Shown here: in pieces, positions 51,091 to 59,628 of the stretch | Position numbering within the stretch: the first letter of the stretch is position 1 | How the letters are laid out: each line of letters begins with the position of its first letter | From: Pseudonocardia ammonioxydans | GTDB taxonomy: Bacteria > Actinomycetota > Actinomycetes > Mycobacteriales > Pseudonocardiaceae | Direction: 5' to 3' | Assembly: GCF_900115005.1 (NCBI RefSeq) | Contig: NZ_FOUY01000012.1 | Span: 1 to 64,000, forward strand | DNA length: 64,000 nt | Program-made: the position numbers and the translations under genes | Notes under the pieces: generated by a model | What the model saw: only the letters and a program-made list of their open reading frames with translations | The model's database searches: none | Told to the model about the DNA's origin: nothing

Positions 51091-52346
51091 GCCTGCACCT
51101 CCCGCCACGCGGCCAGCACCGCGTCGGCGAACTCGGGGTCGTTGATGTGGTGCGGGACCCGCCGCACCCGGTCCGCGGCGCGCACCCCGGCGGTGATCGC
51201 GTCGAACAACGCGGTGTCCGCCGCCGGGTCGTGGAACGGCTGCCCGGGCGCGTCCAGTGCGGACACGCCGCCGAGCGGGAGCAGGAACAGCCAGGGTCCG
51301 GTCAACGCGTTCAGCTTGCGCGCCAGCCACTGGCCGATCGCCCGGTTCTCCTCCACCGTGGTCCGCATCAGCGTGACGGCGGGGTTGTGCTCGTAGATCA
51401 GCCGGTCGGCGAAGCGCTCGGGCAGCGTCGCGACCGAACCGAAGTTGACCATGTCGAGCGCGCCGCAGGAGCCGACGTAGGGCACCCCGGTCCGGGCGAT
51501 CGCGTCGAGCCGGTCCTCGCATGCCGCCATCACGCCGCCGACGAGCAGGTCCGCGACCTCGGTGGTGGTCAGGTCGAGCACCGAGTCGATCAGGCCGGAG
51601 CCGACCAGCTTCTCCATCGACGCCCCGCCGGAGCCGGTGGCGTGGAAGACCAGCGCATCAACATCACCGCCATCGCCGCTGCCGCCGCTGTCGTCACTGC
51701 CGCCGCCGTCACTGTTGTCACCGCCACCACGGTCGAGGCGCTCGCGCACCGCAGTGACGCACGGGGTGGTCACGCCGAACATCGTCACGCCGACGGCGGG
51801 CCGGTCGGCCTGCGCGGACGGGGCCGGCGCGGCCACCGCCCCGGCCAGCATGTGGGCGGCGTTGCCGAGCACCCGTCGCGAGATCCGGTTCAGCCCGGCG
51901 ATGTCGGTGACGGCGTGCAGCATCGCGATGTCGCTCGCGCCGACGTAGGGCGCGGTGTCCCCGGAGGCGACGGTGGAGACCATCACCTTCGGCACGCCCA
52001 CCGGCAGGTCGCGCATCGCGGGCGTCACCAGCGCCGTCCCACCCGAGCCGCCGAGGGCGAGCACCCCGCCGACGTCGTCGCGGGCGGTCAGGAACGCGCG
52101 CAGCGCGGACGTCATGGCGACCACCGCGCTGCCGCGGTCGCCGGTGAACACCGCGTCCGCGCCGCCCGGATGGTGTGCGGCGACCTCGGCCGCACCGACG
52201 TCGACCTGCGCCGCCGCCCGGTCCGGGTCCTGGGTGGACACGTCCACCCGGCACACACCGACGCCCGCCGCGGCGATCAGGTCCGCCACGAACCGCAGCT
52301 CGTCGCTCTTGGTGTCGTAGGTGCCGATCACGTATGCCGTCGCCAC
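51087..52346 (-). CDS. Tm-1-like ATP-binding UPF0261-family protein
   Basis: 419 residues. N-terminal [21 protein letters not shown] and a Gly-rich run [16 protein letters not shown] near 97-112 are typical of UPF0261; the later [14 protein letters not shown] near 243 is the nucleotide-binding loop. An Asp/Ser/Gly-only insertion of about 20 residues lies near 212-232 and is low complexity, possibly from repeat expansion of GGC/GAC triplets. It pairs with the TIM-barrel gene. Function unresolved; plant Tm-1 binds a viral replication protein. Confidence 0.8.
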   Translation of the reverse strand: MATAYVIGTYDTKSDELRFVADLIAAAGVGVCRVDVSTQDPDRAAAQVDVGAAEVAAHHPGGADAVFTGDRGSAVVAMTSALRAFLTARDDVGGVLALGGSGGTALVTPAMRDLPVGVPKVMVSTVASGDTAPYVGASDIAMLHAVTDIAGLNRISRRVLGNAAHMLAGAVAAPAPSAQADRPAVGVTMFGVTTPCVTAVRERLDRGGGDNSDGGGSDDSGGSGDGGDVDALVFHATGSGGASMEKLVGSGLIDSVLDLTTTEVADLLVGGVMAACEDRLDAIARTGVPYVGSCGALDMVNFGSVATLPERFADRLIYEHNPAVTLMRTTVEENRAIGQWLARKLNALTGPWLFLLPLGGVSALDAPGQPFHDPAADTALFDAITAGVRAADRVRRVPHHINDPEFADAVLAAWREVQA

Positions 52347-52475
52347 ACCGGAGTTCTACCGGTAGTCACCACTCCGGGGCGAGGGGCGGCACCGGAACGC
52401 CGCAGGGCACCATGTCACCAGCGTCCCGCTCACCCGGGCTCGTGACCTCGCGGGCCCCGACGTCGTTGGAGAGTC

Positions 52476-53675
52476 ATGCTCGGTCATCCGGACGACCCCC
52501 GCGGCATCGTGCTCCCGCTCGACGGGCGGCCCGGCGGGCCGGACGCCGCCGCACCCGACCGCAACGGCGGACCGGCCCGCAACGGCGGCCAGGGCCACGG
52601 CGACCGGCAGGCCCGCCCCGGCCTGCCACCCGGTCCCGCACTGCTGCTGAGCTGGCACGCTGCCGGACCGGCCGAGGCGGACCGCGACTGGGGCACGACG
52701 CTCTCGGCGTCGAGCGAGCTGGCGCGCCGGCTGGCCCGCCCGGGCAACGGCCGCGGTCCGGAGCGCGGGCTGACCTACCGGCTCACGCTGCCCGAGGCGT
52801 TCGGCGCCGAGCCGCTGCTGCGGCTCACCGGGGCCGAGTCCGCCCCCGCGCACTCCGGCCCGTCGGCGCTGCTCCCGGTCGGCCTGCCCGGATCCGGCCC
52901 GGCCCCCGGCGCGGACCTCGGCCTGCTCGCGCTCACCCTGGCCACGGAGATCGCCACCAGCGGTACCCAGCACCGGGTGCTCGACGAGCTGACCACCGCG
53001 GTCGGCGAGCTCGCACCGTCCTGCGGGATGCGGCTGGACTCACGGCTGCGCGCGGCCGAGGAGTCGCTGCGCACGGCCCAGACCGAGCTGGCCGAGCACG
53101 GGGCGGTCACGTCCTCGGCCGGGCTGGACACCGCGGTGGCGAACCTGTCGGTGCTGCGCCACCAGACCCACGCCTGGATCGCCGGGTGGGAGCGCGTCGT
53201 GACCACCGCCGACGCCGCCGGGACGCCCGGGATCGGGCTGCGCGACCAGCTCGGCGAGGTCGGCAAGCTGGGCTGGGCCGGGTTCCCCGGTGCGGTGCAC
53301 GCCGCCTATCAGGCCCTCGTGCTCGACGCGCGGCGGATCCTGCTCACCGCCGCCGACGACCTGCTGCGTTCGCCGAACCGGTCGCTGCCCGCGCTGCGGC
53401 CGCTGGTGGAGTCCGACCTCGCCGGGCGGGCCGCGGACGTCGGGCGGCTGCACCGGCTCCTCACCCGGCTCTCGGTGCTGCCGCTGACCGTGCGCAAGCG
53501 CTCCGGCGGCATGATGCCGAACCTGATCGCCGATCAGGCCGCCGCCAACGCGCGCACCCAGGCCCTCTTCACCCGGATGGCGAACGCGCTGCGCCCGCCG
53601 GCGTGGCCCGGGCACGTCGTGCTGGAGGTGCGCTCGCTGGAGACCGGCGAGCTGCAGGTCCTGCGGCCCGCCTGA
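52476..53675 (+). CDS. Hypothetical protein, helical
   Basis: 399 residues, no recognised family. The first 55 residues are Gly/Pro/Asp-rich and probably disordered. The body is helical and soluble (LDELTTAVGELAPSCGMRLDSRLRAAEESL; RKRSGGMMPNLIADQAAANARTQALFTRM), and a strand-like end (WPGHVVLEVRSLETGELQVL) closes the protein. No signal peptide or membrane span. Codon use and length support a real gene. It converges with the DoxX gene over a hairpin. Confidence 0.6.
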   Translation: MLGHPDDPRGIVLPLDGRPGGPDAAAPDRNGGPARNGGQGHGDRQARPGLPPGPALLLSWHAAGPAEADRDWGTTLSASSELARRLARPGNGRGPERGLTYRLTLPEAFGAEPLLRLTGAESAPAHSGPSALLPVGLPGSGPAPGADLGLLALTLATEIATSGTQHRVLDELTTAVGELAPSCGMRLDSRLRAAEESLRTAQTELAEHGAVTSSAGLDTAVANLSVLRHQTHAWIAGWERVVTTADAAGTPGIGLRDQLGEVGKLGWAGFPGAVHAAYQALVLDARRILLTAADDLLRSPNRSLPALRPLVESDLAGRAADVGRLHRLLTRLSVLPLTVRKRSGGMMPNLIADQAAANARTQALFTRMANALRPPAWPGHVVLEVRSLETGELQVLRPA

Positions 53676-53716
53676 CGCGCCGACTCCCGCCCACGCCGCC
53701 GCGCCGCGCCCGGCGC

Positions 53717-53748
53717 GGGAACTCGTCGACTGTCACGTCGGAGTTCCC
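53717..53748. terminator. Inverted repeat between convergent genes
   Basis: GGGAACTC and GAGTTCCC form an 8-bp stem (9 with the flanking C-G pair) around a 16-nt loop, in the 126-bp gap between converging genes. Confidence 0.45.
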
Positions 53749-53801
53749 GGCCCAGCACCTGTGTGTCTTTCGGTGTGCGACGGGCGCGGCGACGGCGGGC
53801 G

Positions 53802-54932
53802 TCAGCGCGCGGCGGCCTTGGCCCGCTTGCGGGCGTCCTTCGCGGCGCCCTTGGCCTGCTTCGCCGCGTCGGCACCGGCGACCGCGGCCCGGTCGGCCAG
53901 GTCGGAGCCGAACCGCGCCGCCTGCGACTGCGCCTGGGTGGCCAGCATGGAGAGCCGGTCGGCGTACTCCGGGGCCCGCTTCTCGGCACGCGCCACGGCC
54001 TTCTGGGCCTGCTTCTCCCAGCGGGCCCGGCGCCGCTCGGCCTCGGCCAGCCACCGGTCGCCGGTCCGGCCGGCGGCCCGGCGGTACTGCGCGCCGCGCT
54101 TGTCGACGGCCTTCTCCAGCTTCGCCCCCTGCTTGTCCGCGGCCTTGGCGAGCTTGGCGCCCTTCTTCTCGGCCGCCTTCGCCTGCTTCTCGGCCTTGCG
54201 CGCGGCGCGCTCGGCGGCGGCGGAGAGCTGCTCGGACCAGGTCGACGCCTTCACCGAGGCCGCCTCACCGAAGTGCGCGGCCTGCTCGGACGCCCGCTCG
54301 CCCCACTCCGTGGCGCGCTCGCGCACGACCGGGCCGTACTCCTCGACCGCGTCGTGCAGCCGCTCGCGGCCACCGGAGGCCGCGGCCGCCAGCGAGGTGC
54401 CCGCACCGGCGATCCCGGCGGCGACCTGCGAGCCGGTGTCGGAGTCGGCCGCGGAGAACCGCGCCTGCACCTGCTCGGCGGCCCGGCGGGCGCGGTAGGC
54501 GTTCGACGGCTTGCCGTGGGTGTCGGCCGCGGCGATCAGCAGCCCGCCCAGCAGGCCGACGTTCTTGAGGAACTGGATCTGCTGCTCGTTGCGCTTCTGC
54601 TGGTCGGTCTCCTCCCAGAAGCGGTGCCCGGCCAGCGTCGTCGGGATGATCGAGGCGGCGAGCGCCGTGGAGGCCAGACGCGGGCACTTGCCGACCGCGA
54701 GCAGCGACCCGGCGGCGATCTTCACACCGGCGTCCACCTTGATCAGCGTCTCGTTGTCGGGACGCTGGTTCAGCGGCGCCTTCTCGACCACCCGGTCGAG
54801 TGCCGGGGCAGCCCGGTCGAACACCGGCTTGGCGGCCTGCGCATGCCCCTCCGACTGGCGGAGCGCGTTGACACCGCCGTAGATGAAGATGGCCGCGAGC
54901 ATGGGCCGGGCTACTCGTCGCAAGACTGGCAT
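53802..54932 (-). CDS. DoxX-family membrane protein with long Ala/Lys-rich tail
   Basis: 376 residues. The first 160 match DoxX (MLAAIFIYGGVNALR at the start, KNVGLLGGLLIAAAD near 122), with hydrophobic spans near 8-22, 70-85, 90-105 and 122-137. The rest is a charged helical tail rich in Ala, Lys and Glu (AERAARKAEKQAKAAEKKGAKLAKAA), ending in AKDARKRAKAAAR, similar in composition to histone-H1-like or tail-binding proteins. The tail might contact DNA or the cell envelope. The join of DoxX and such a tail is common in actinobacteria but not understood. Confidence 0.75.
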   Translation of the reverse strand: MPVLRRVARPMLAAIFIYGGVNALRQSEGHAQAAKPVFDRAAPALDRVVEKAPLNQRPDNETLIKVDAGVKIAAGSLLAVGKCPRLASTALAASIIPTTLAGHRFWEETDQQKRNEQQIQFLKNVGLLGGLLIAAADTHGKPSNAYRARRAAEQVQARFSAADSDTGSQVAAGIAGAGTSLAAAASGGRERLHDAVEEYGPVVRERATEWGERASEQAAHFGEAASVKASTWSEQLSAAAERAARKAEKQAKAAEKKGAKLAKAADKQGAKLEKAVDKRGAQYRRAAGRTGDRWLAEAERRRARWEKQAQKAVARAEKRAPEYADRLSMLATQAQSQAARFGSDLADRAAVAGADAAKQAKGAAKDARKRAKAAAR

Positions 54933-55015
54933 GGGTCACCTTTCCCCGGTCTGCCACGTCCGCAAACCCGGGGCCGGGTGTGGCGTCACGACTGCGGTCT
55001 CGCAATCATGCCCGG

Positions 55016-55978
55016 GTGACGAACGGACGGCGGGCGATCGGGCTCGACATCGGAGGAACGAAGGTCGCCGGAGCGATCGTGGGCGAGGATGGCACGGTCC
55101 ACGCCGAACTGCGGCGCAACACCCCGGACACGTCCGACGCGGGCACGATGAACGACCTCCTGTGCGACATGGTCGACGAGCTCCGCGCGGACCCGGCCGG
55201 GGCAGGCGTCGCCGCGATCGGGGTGGGCGCGGCCGGGATCGTCCAGTGGCCGGCCGGACGGATCCGCTGGGCCCCGAACAACGAGTACGAGAACTGGGAC
55301 GTGCGCGGGGTCCTGGAGACCGCGACCGGGCTGCCGACCGTGGTGGACAACGACGGCAACGTCGCCGGGCTGGCGGAGGCCCGCCTGGGCGACACCCGCA
55401 ACGACGACATGGTGCTGCTGACCGTCGGCACCGGCGTCGGTGCCGGGATCGTGCTCGGCGGCAGGATCTACCGCGGGCCGCACGGGCTGGGCGCCGAGGT
55501 CGGGCACATGAACGTCAACCCGGACGGGCCGCTGTGCGGCTGCGGCAACTACGGCTGCCTGGAGTCGGTGGCCTCGGGCACGGCGCTGACCCGGATGGGC
55601 CGCAGCGCCGCCGCGCACGACCCGGACGGTGCGATCGCCGGGCTGGCCCGCGCGGACGGTGGCGAGGTGACCGGCCTGCACGTGACGACGGCGGCGCTGG
55701 CCGGCGACGCGACCGCCCGGTCGCTGTTCCAGCGGCTCGGCCGGGCACTCGGCATCGGGATCGCCGGCATCAACGCGATCTTCGAGTTCGAGGTGGTGCT
55801 GATCGGGGGCGGTCTGGTCGACGCCGGCGAGCTGCTGCTCGAACCGGCCCGCCGGGCGGCCCGGGAGTTCCACTACGGCCCGCCGGAGGTCCGCCCCGTC
55901 CCACCGGTCCTGCCCGCTACCTACAAGGGCGACGCGGGCAAGATCGGCGCGGGCCTGCTGGCGCTCGAGGAGACGTGA
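55016..55978 (+). CDS. ROK-family sugar kinase (glucokinase-like)
   Basis: 320 residues from the GTG at 55016. ATP-binding motif IGLDIGGTKVAGAIV at the N-terminus; the ROK zinc site GHMNVNPDGPLCGCGNYGC near 164-182 with CxCxxxxC; LVDAGELLLEPA at the end. It phosphorylates a hexose such as glucose with ATP or polyphosphate. A 44-bp perfect palindrome follows its stop. Confidence 0.85.
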   Translation: MTNGRRAIGLDIGGTKVAGAIVGEDGTVHAELRRNTPDTSDAGTMNDLLCDMVDELRADPAGAGVAAIGVGAAGIVQWPAGRIRWAPNNEYENWDVRGVLETATGLPTVVDNDGNVAGLAEARLGDTRNDDMVLLTVGTGVGAGIVLGGRIYRGPHGLGAEVGHMNVNPDGPLCGCGNYGCLESVASGTALTRMGRSAAAHDPDGAIAGLARADGGEVTGLHVTTAALAGDATARSLFQRLGRALGIGIAGINAIFEFEVVLIGGGLVDAGELLLEPARRAAREFHYGPPEVRPVPPVLPATYKGDAGKIGAGLLALEET

Positions 55979-55985
55979 TCGGGAC

Positions 55986-56029
55986 GTGGTGGCGGATCGG
56001 TGCCGGATCCGGCACCGATCCGCCACCAC
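55986..56029. terminator. 44-bp perfect palindrome after the ROK kinase
   Basis: Two 22-bp arms (GTGGTGGCGGATCGGTGCCGGA and its exact complement) meet with no spacer. It starts 7 bp after the kinase stop and ends 37 bp before phoD. It would form a very stable hairpin and likely ends the kinase transcript. Confidence 0.7.
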
Positions 56030-56066
56030 TCACTGATCACGACGGTGGAGGGCTACGCTCGCCGGG

Positions 56067-57797
56067 GTGACGCTCTTGCTCGGACCGGTGCTGCGGCACG
56101 TGGACGAGACCTCCGCCCTGGTGTGGGTGCAGACCGACCGGCGCTGCACGGTCGAGGTGCTGGGCTGTGCCACCGACACCTTCGAGGTCGCGGGGCTGCA
56201 CTACGCCGTCGTCGTGGTCACCGGGCTGGAACCGGACACCCGCACGCCCTACGAGGTGCACCTCGACGGCGAGCGGGCCTGGCCGCGCCCGGGCTCGCCG
56301 TTCCCGCCGAGCGTCATCGCGACCCGGGGGCCGTCCACCGAGCGCCACCAGAAGATCCTGTTCGGCTCCTGCCGGTACGTGAAGCTCGCCGACCCGCGCG
56401 AGGCCCGCCGGTACGGCCTGGACGCCCTCGACGCCTACGCGACCCGGATGACGTCGCGCCCGCCCGAGGAGTGGCCGAGCGTGCTGCTGCTGCTCGGCGA
56501 CCAGGTCTACGCCGACGAGCTCACCCCGCAGACCCGCCGCCGGATCGCCCGGCGCGCCGACCGGCACCCGGACTGGCCCGACGACGAGGTGGTCGGCTTC
56601 GAGGAGTACTCCGGGCTCTACCGCGACAGCTGGTCCGACCCGGAGGTGCGGTGGATGATGTCCACCGTCCCCACCGCGATGATCTTCGACGACCACGACA
56701 TCCGGGACGACTGGAACACCTCGGGCGTATGGCGGGAACAGATCGCGCGACTGCCCTGGTGGCGCGACCGGGTCCGCGCCGGACTGGTCGCCTACTGGGT
56801 CTACCAGCACCTGGGCAACCTCACCCCGGCCGAGCTGGCCGCCGACACCGACTGGCAAGCGGTCCGATCCCAGGACGGCGACGCCTGGCCGCTGCTCGCC
56901 GAGCGGGCCGACCGGTGGGACGCCGAGACCGGCGCCGGCGCGGACCGCCACAAGGACGAGCGGTTCACCTTCTGCTGGGAGCTCGGCCGCACCCGACTCA
57001 TCGTGATCGACTCCCGGAACGGCCGGATCGTCGAGTCGGCACCGCGCAAGATGGTCTCCGACGCCGAGTTCGACTGGATCACCGAGCGGGCGCTCGCCCC
57101 CGGCGAGATCGACCACCTGGTACTGGGGACCCCGATCCCGTGGCTGCTGCCCCAGGTCATCTCGGACCTGCAGGCCGGGGTCGAGAGGGCCGGGCACCGG
57201 CCGGGGCGGATCGGCCGGGCCGCCGAGTTCTTGCGGCAGGAGGCCGACCTCGAGCACTGGCCCGCGTTCGGGCACTCGTTCGCGCGGATGGCCGAGCTGG
57301 TCCGGGCGGTGGGGCGGCCGCGGGACGGGCGAGCGGCCCCGGCGACGGTGTCGATCGTGTCCGGCGACGTCCACCACTCCTACGCCGCGACCGCCGACGT
57401 GCACAGCGGCCCGGACGGTGACGTGGCGGGCGGCGACGCGGCGGGCGGCGTCGGCGACACGGCCCGCGTGCACCAGCTGACCTGCTCGCCGGTGCACAAC
57501 ACCGTGCCCGGATTCATGCGGGTGCTGTTCCGGCTCAGCTGGTCGCGGGCGCTCGCGCGGTTCTCCCGGCTGTGGCTGCGCGGGACCCGGGCCGCCGGGC
57601 GGGCCGGGGTGTCGTGGGAGCGGACGGCGGGGCCGCTGTTCGGCAATCTCATCGCGACACTGCAGCTCGACGACCGCCGGGCCGCGGTCCGCTTCGAGCG
57701 GCCGCGCACCGCCTCCACCCTGGACACGACCGCCGAGGTGGTGCTCACCGCGCAGGCGCCGACGCCGCGCGCCCCGGTGACGGCGAACCCGCACTGA
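56067..57797 (+). CDS. PhoD-like alkaline phosphatase/phosphodiesterase
   Basis: 576 residues from a GTG at 56067. N-terminal fibronectin-like domain (about 1-90); catalytic PhoD core with LFGSCRY near 98, LLLGDQVYADE near 138, FDDHDIRDDWN near 207-217 and SGDVHHSY near 430, giving the metal-binding Asp/His set. No signal peptide or twin-arginine motif is visible, so it may be cytoplasmic, unlike secreted PhoD. The tail contains a Gly/Asp-rich loop near 445-460. Confidence 0.82.
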   Translation: MTLLLGPVLRHVDETSALVWVQTDRRCTVEVLGCATDTFEVAGLHYAVVVVTGLEPDTRTPYEVHLDGERAWPRPGSPFPPSVIATRGPSTERHQKILFGSCRYVKLADPREARRYGLDALDAYATRMTSRPPEEWPSVLLLLGDQVYADELTPQTRRRIARRADRHPDWPDDEVVGFEEYSGLYRDSWSDPEVRWMMSTVPTAMIFDDHDIRDDWNTSGVWREQIARLPWWRDRVRAGLVAYWVYQHLGNLTPAELAADTDWQAVRSQDGDAWPLLAERADRWDAETGAGADRHKDERFTFCWELGRTRLIVIDSRNGRIVESAPRKMVSDAEFDWITERALAPGEIDHLVLGTPIPWLLPQVISDLQAGVERAGHRPGRIGRAAEFLRQEADLEHWPAFGHSFARMAELVRAVGRPRDGRAAPATVSIVSGDVHHSYAATADVHSGPDGDVAGGDAAGGVGDTARVHQLTCSPVHNTVPGFMRVLFRLSWSRALARFSRLWLRGTRAAGRAGVSWERTAGPLFGNLIATLQLDDRRAAVRFERPRTASTLDTTAEVVLTAQAPTPRAPVTANPH

Positions 57798-57860
57798 CCG
57801 GCGGGCGGCAGGCCCCGGCCGGGCGGCGCCGGGTGCGGCCGGGGCTGCGCACCGGCACCC

Positions 57861-57986
57861 CGAGCCCGGCCGAGCTCACAACCGGCCGCCCCGGAGCCCG
57901 GCCGAGCCCCGCACCGGCCGGCCCCGAGCCAGGCCGAGCTCAGGACCGGCCGCCCGAGTCCGGCCGCGTCGGAACCGACCGAGCTC
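57861..57986. repeat. Degenerate tandem repeat, about four 32-bp units
   Basis: Units of the type GAGCCCGGCCGAGCTC-n-ACCGGCCGCCC recur about four times with a period near 32 bp between phoD and the isomerase gene, ending at the isomerase stop. The units diverge by several bases. They fill the gap between convergent genes. Confidence 0.6.
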
Positions 57987-58764
57987 AGTACTCCGTGCGC
58001 GCCAGCCAGGTCCGCCAGACCTGCGGGTCGCCGAGGACCTGGATCCGCTCGTCGTCGGCCGGGATGCGGCGCAGCACCCCCAGCAGCAGGTCCGCGGCGG
58101 TACCGCGGACGGCGGCGTCGCCCTTGCCGTGGCCGTGCTCCCACCCGACCCGGCCGCCGTCGGCGCGGATCATCCACTCCCCCTCGGCACCGAGCTCGTC
58201 GTCGGTCGCGTGCAGGTGCAGCGTCGCCCCCTCGGCCAGCGGCGCGTCGTCGGCGGCGGGGCGACCGGCCAGCAGGCCCAGCCACTCCGAGACCCCGTCG
58301 GCCGCGAGCTCGGGCGCGATCCGGAACCCGGCACCCGTCGCGATCGCCGCGTCGGCCCGGTGCACGGTGGCCTCGTGCAGCCGGCGCCGCACCCACCAGG
58401 CCGCCGGGCGCGGGCCGATGAACGTCCACACCGGAGCCTGCGGGTCCCGGGCCACCGCGTCGAGCAGCTCGGCGGCACCGTCACGCAGCCACCGGGCCAC
58501 GACCGGCGGGTCGTCCGCCGGTGGCTTCCCGCCGGCCACCTCGCGCGGGTCCAGCCGCTCGGTCGCGCCCGAGGTGATCATCTGGGCGGCCCAGCGGTGC
58601 CCGCGCCCGACGTGGCGCGCGAGCTGCCGCAGCGTCCACCCCGGACAGGTCGGGACCTCCACGGCAGGATCGGCCGACTCCAGCAGCGCGGCGAGCCTGT
58701 CGTTCTCCGACATCAGCACCCCCGCATGGCGGTCCACAGTGCTGCGATCCGGTGTCTCGGACAT
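57985..58764 (-). CDS. Mycothiol-dependent maleylpyruvate-isomerase-family enzyme
   Basis: 259 residues with the two MDMPI domains: N-terminal VPTCPGWTLRQLARHVGRGHRWAA near 37-60 supplying metal-binding His, RRRLHEATVHRADAAIATG near 130, and a C-terminal domain ending in GDPQVWRTWLARTEY. The ATG at 58764 has GGGAGGA ten bases upstream. It belongs to the same superfamily as the maleylpyruvate isomerase at 9562-10263 but is clearly divergent and has no aromatic-pathway neighbours, so its substrate is unknown. Confidence 0.75.
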   Translation of the reverse strand: MSETPDRSTVDRHAGVLMSENDRLAALLESADPAVEVPTCPGWTLRQLARHVGRGHRWAAQMITSGATERLDPREVAGGKPPADDPPVVARWLRDGAAELLDAVARDPQAPVWTFIGPRPAAWWVRRRLHEATVHRADAAIATGAGFRIAPELAADGVSEWLGLLAGRPAADDAPLAEGATLHLHATDDELGAEGEWMIRADGGRVGWEHGHGKGDAAVRGTAADLLLGVLRRIPADDERIQVLGDPQVWRTWLARTEY

Positions 58765-58839
58765 GAATTCGGGTCCTCCCGTCGCCACTTTCCCGGCGCG
58801 TCACGCATGATGATCTTGTCGGTCGGGTAGGCATAGATC

Positions 58840-59448
58840 ATGCCTCCGCACCGCGACTGGACGCGACGGGGAGCGGGGCGCGCGCTGTTGTACTGGCCGC
58901 TGGTGGCATTCCTGCTCGTCGCGGCCTTCCCCGCCCTCGCGGTGCCGCTCGTCGTCGGCTCGGGGTTCGGCCTGGTCGTGATCGGCACGGTCGGCGGAGC
59001 CGTCGGCAGGCTCCGGCGGGCGCAGCAGCCGGGGCAGACCCACCCGGACGACCGTACCGGGCCCGCACGGTCCGGCGAGGTACACACGGCGCCGGGCAGT
59101 GCGCCGGTCCGCCCCTGGCCCACCGGACGGCACGCCCGTCACCCGGCTTCCCGGCCCGGCCCGGCCGCGTCCTCCGGGGCGGCTGCGTCGTCCGGTACAG
59201 CGGCGTCATCCGGCCCGGCGGCGTCGTCCGGGGCGGCGGCGTCATCCAGCCCGGCGGCGGCATCCGGGGCGGCCGCGTCGTCCGGGACAGCGGCATCGTC
59301 CGGCGCCGCGGCGTCGCCCGGGGCAACCGCGGCCGGAGCAACTCCCGTGGGGACGAGCGCCCCCGGCACGAGCACCACGAACGGGACCGACGACGCCGGC
59401 GCGCCAACCGTGGCCCCCGGCCTACCCGCGCGCCGCAGCGCGGCCTGA
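58840..59448 (+). CDS. Membrane protein with Ala/Ser-Gly repeat tail
   Basis: 202 residues. One or two hydrophobic spans near 15-38 and 40-56 (LLYWPLVAFLLVAAFPALAVPLVVG). The second half repeats AASSG-type units (PAASSGAAASSGTAASSG) at 5-6-residue spacing, encoded by a short tandem repeat (GCGTCGTCCGGGGCG). The N-terminal half is a plausible membrane segment. The tail is low complexity and prone to slippage, so the exact length is uncertain. Confidence 0.45.
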   Translation: MPPHRDWTRRGAGRALLYWPLVAFLLVAAFPALAVPLVVGSGFGLVVIGTVGGAVGRLRRAQQPGQTHPDDRTGPARSGEVHTAPGSAPVRPWPTGRHARHPASRPGPAASSGAAASSGTAASSGPAASSGAAASSSPAAASGAAASSGTAASSGAAASPGATAAGATPVGTSAPGTSTTNGTDDAGAPTVAPGLPARRSAA

Positions 59449-59548
59449 CTCTCCCGGCCCCGGCCCCGGCCCCGGCCCCGGAACACCGGCTCCCCGGTAC
59501 CCGCCACCCCGCCCCACCACCTGGTGATCGCGATGTGACGCGCACCCA

Positions 59549-59587
59549 TTTTCTTGTACGTCCGATACTAGGATGTCAAACTAAATT
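59549..59587. promoter_or_regulatory. AT-rich promoter/operator region of icmF
   Basis: An AT-rich island (TTTTCTTGTACG, GATACTAGGATGTCAAACTAAATT) in a very GC-rich setting, about 45-80 bp before icmF. It contains the inverted pair TCC-GATACTA-GGA. A good -35/-10 pair is not certain. It is a likely site for a TetR-type acyl-CoA regulator (inference). Confidence 0.4.
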
Positions 59588-59628
59588 GGCCGGGGCCACC
59601 GCCGTCACCCCGGCGGGAGGATCGGGTC

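Noticed and set aside
51650..51725. CRISPR-like short repeats
   Set aside because: They are triplet-based low-complexity coding repeats in the UPF0261 gene, with no spacers. No CRISPR array or cas gene was seen anywhere in the window.
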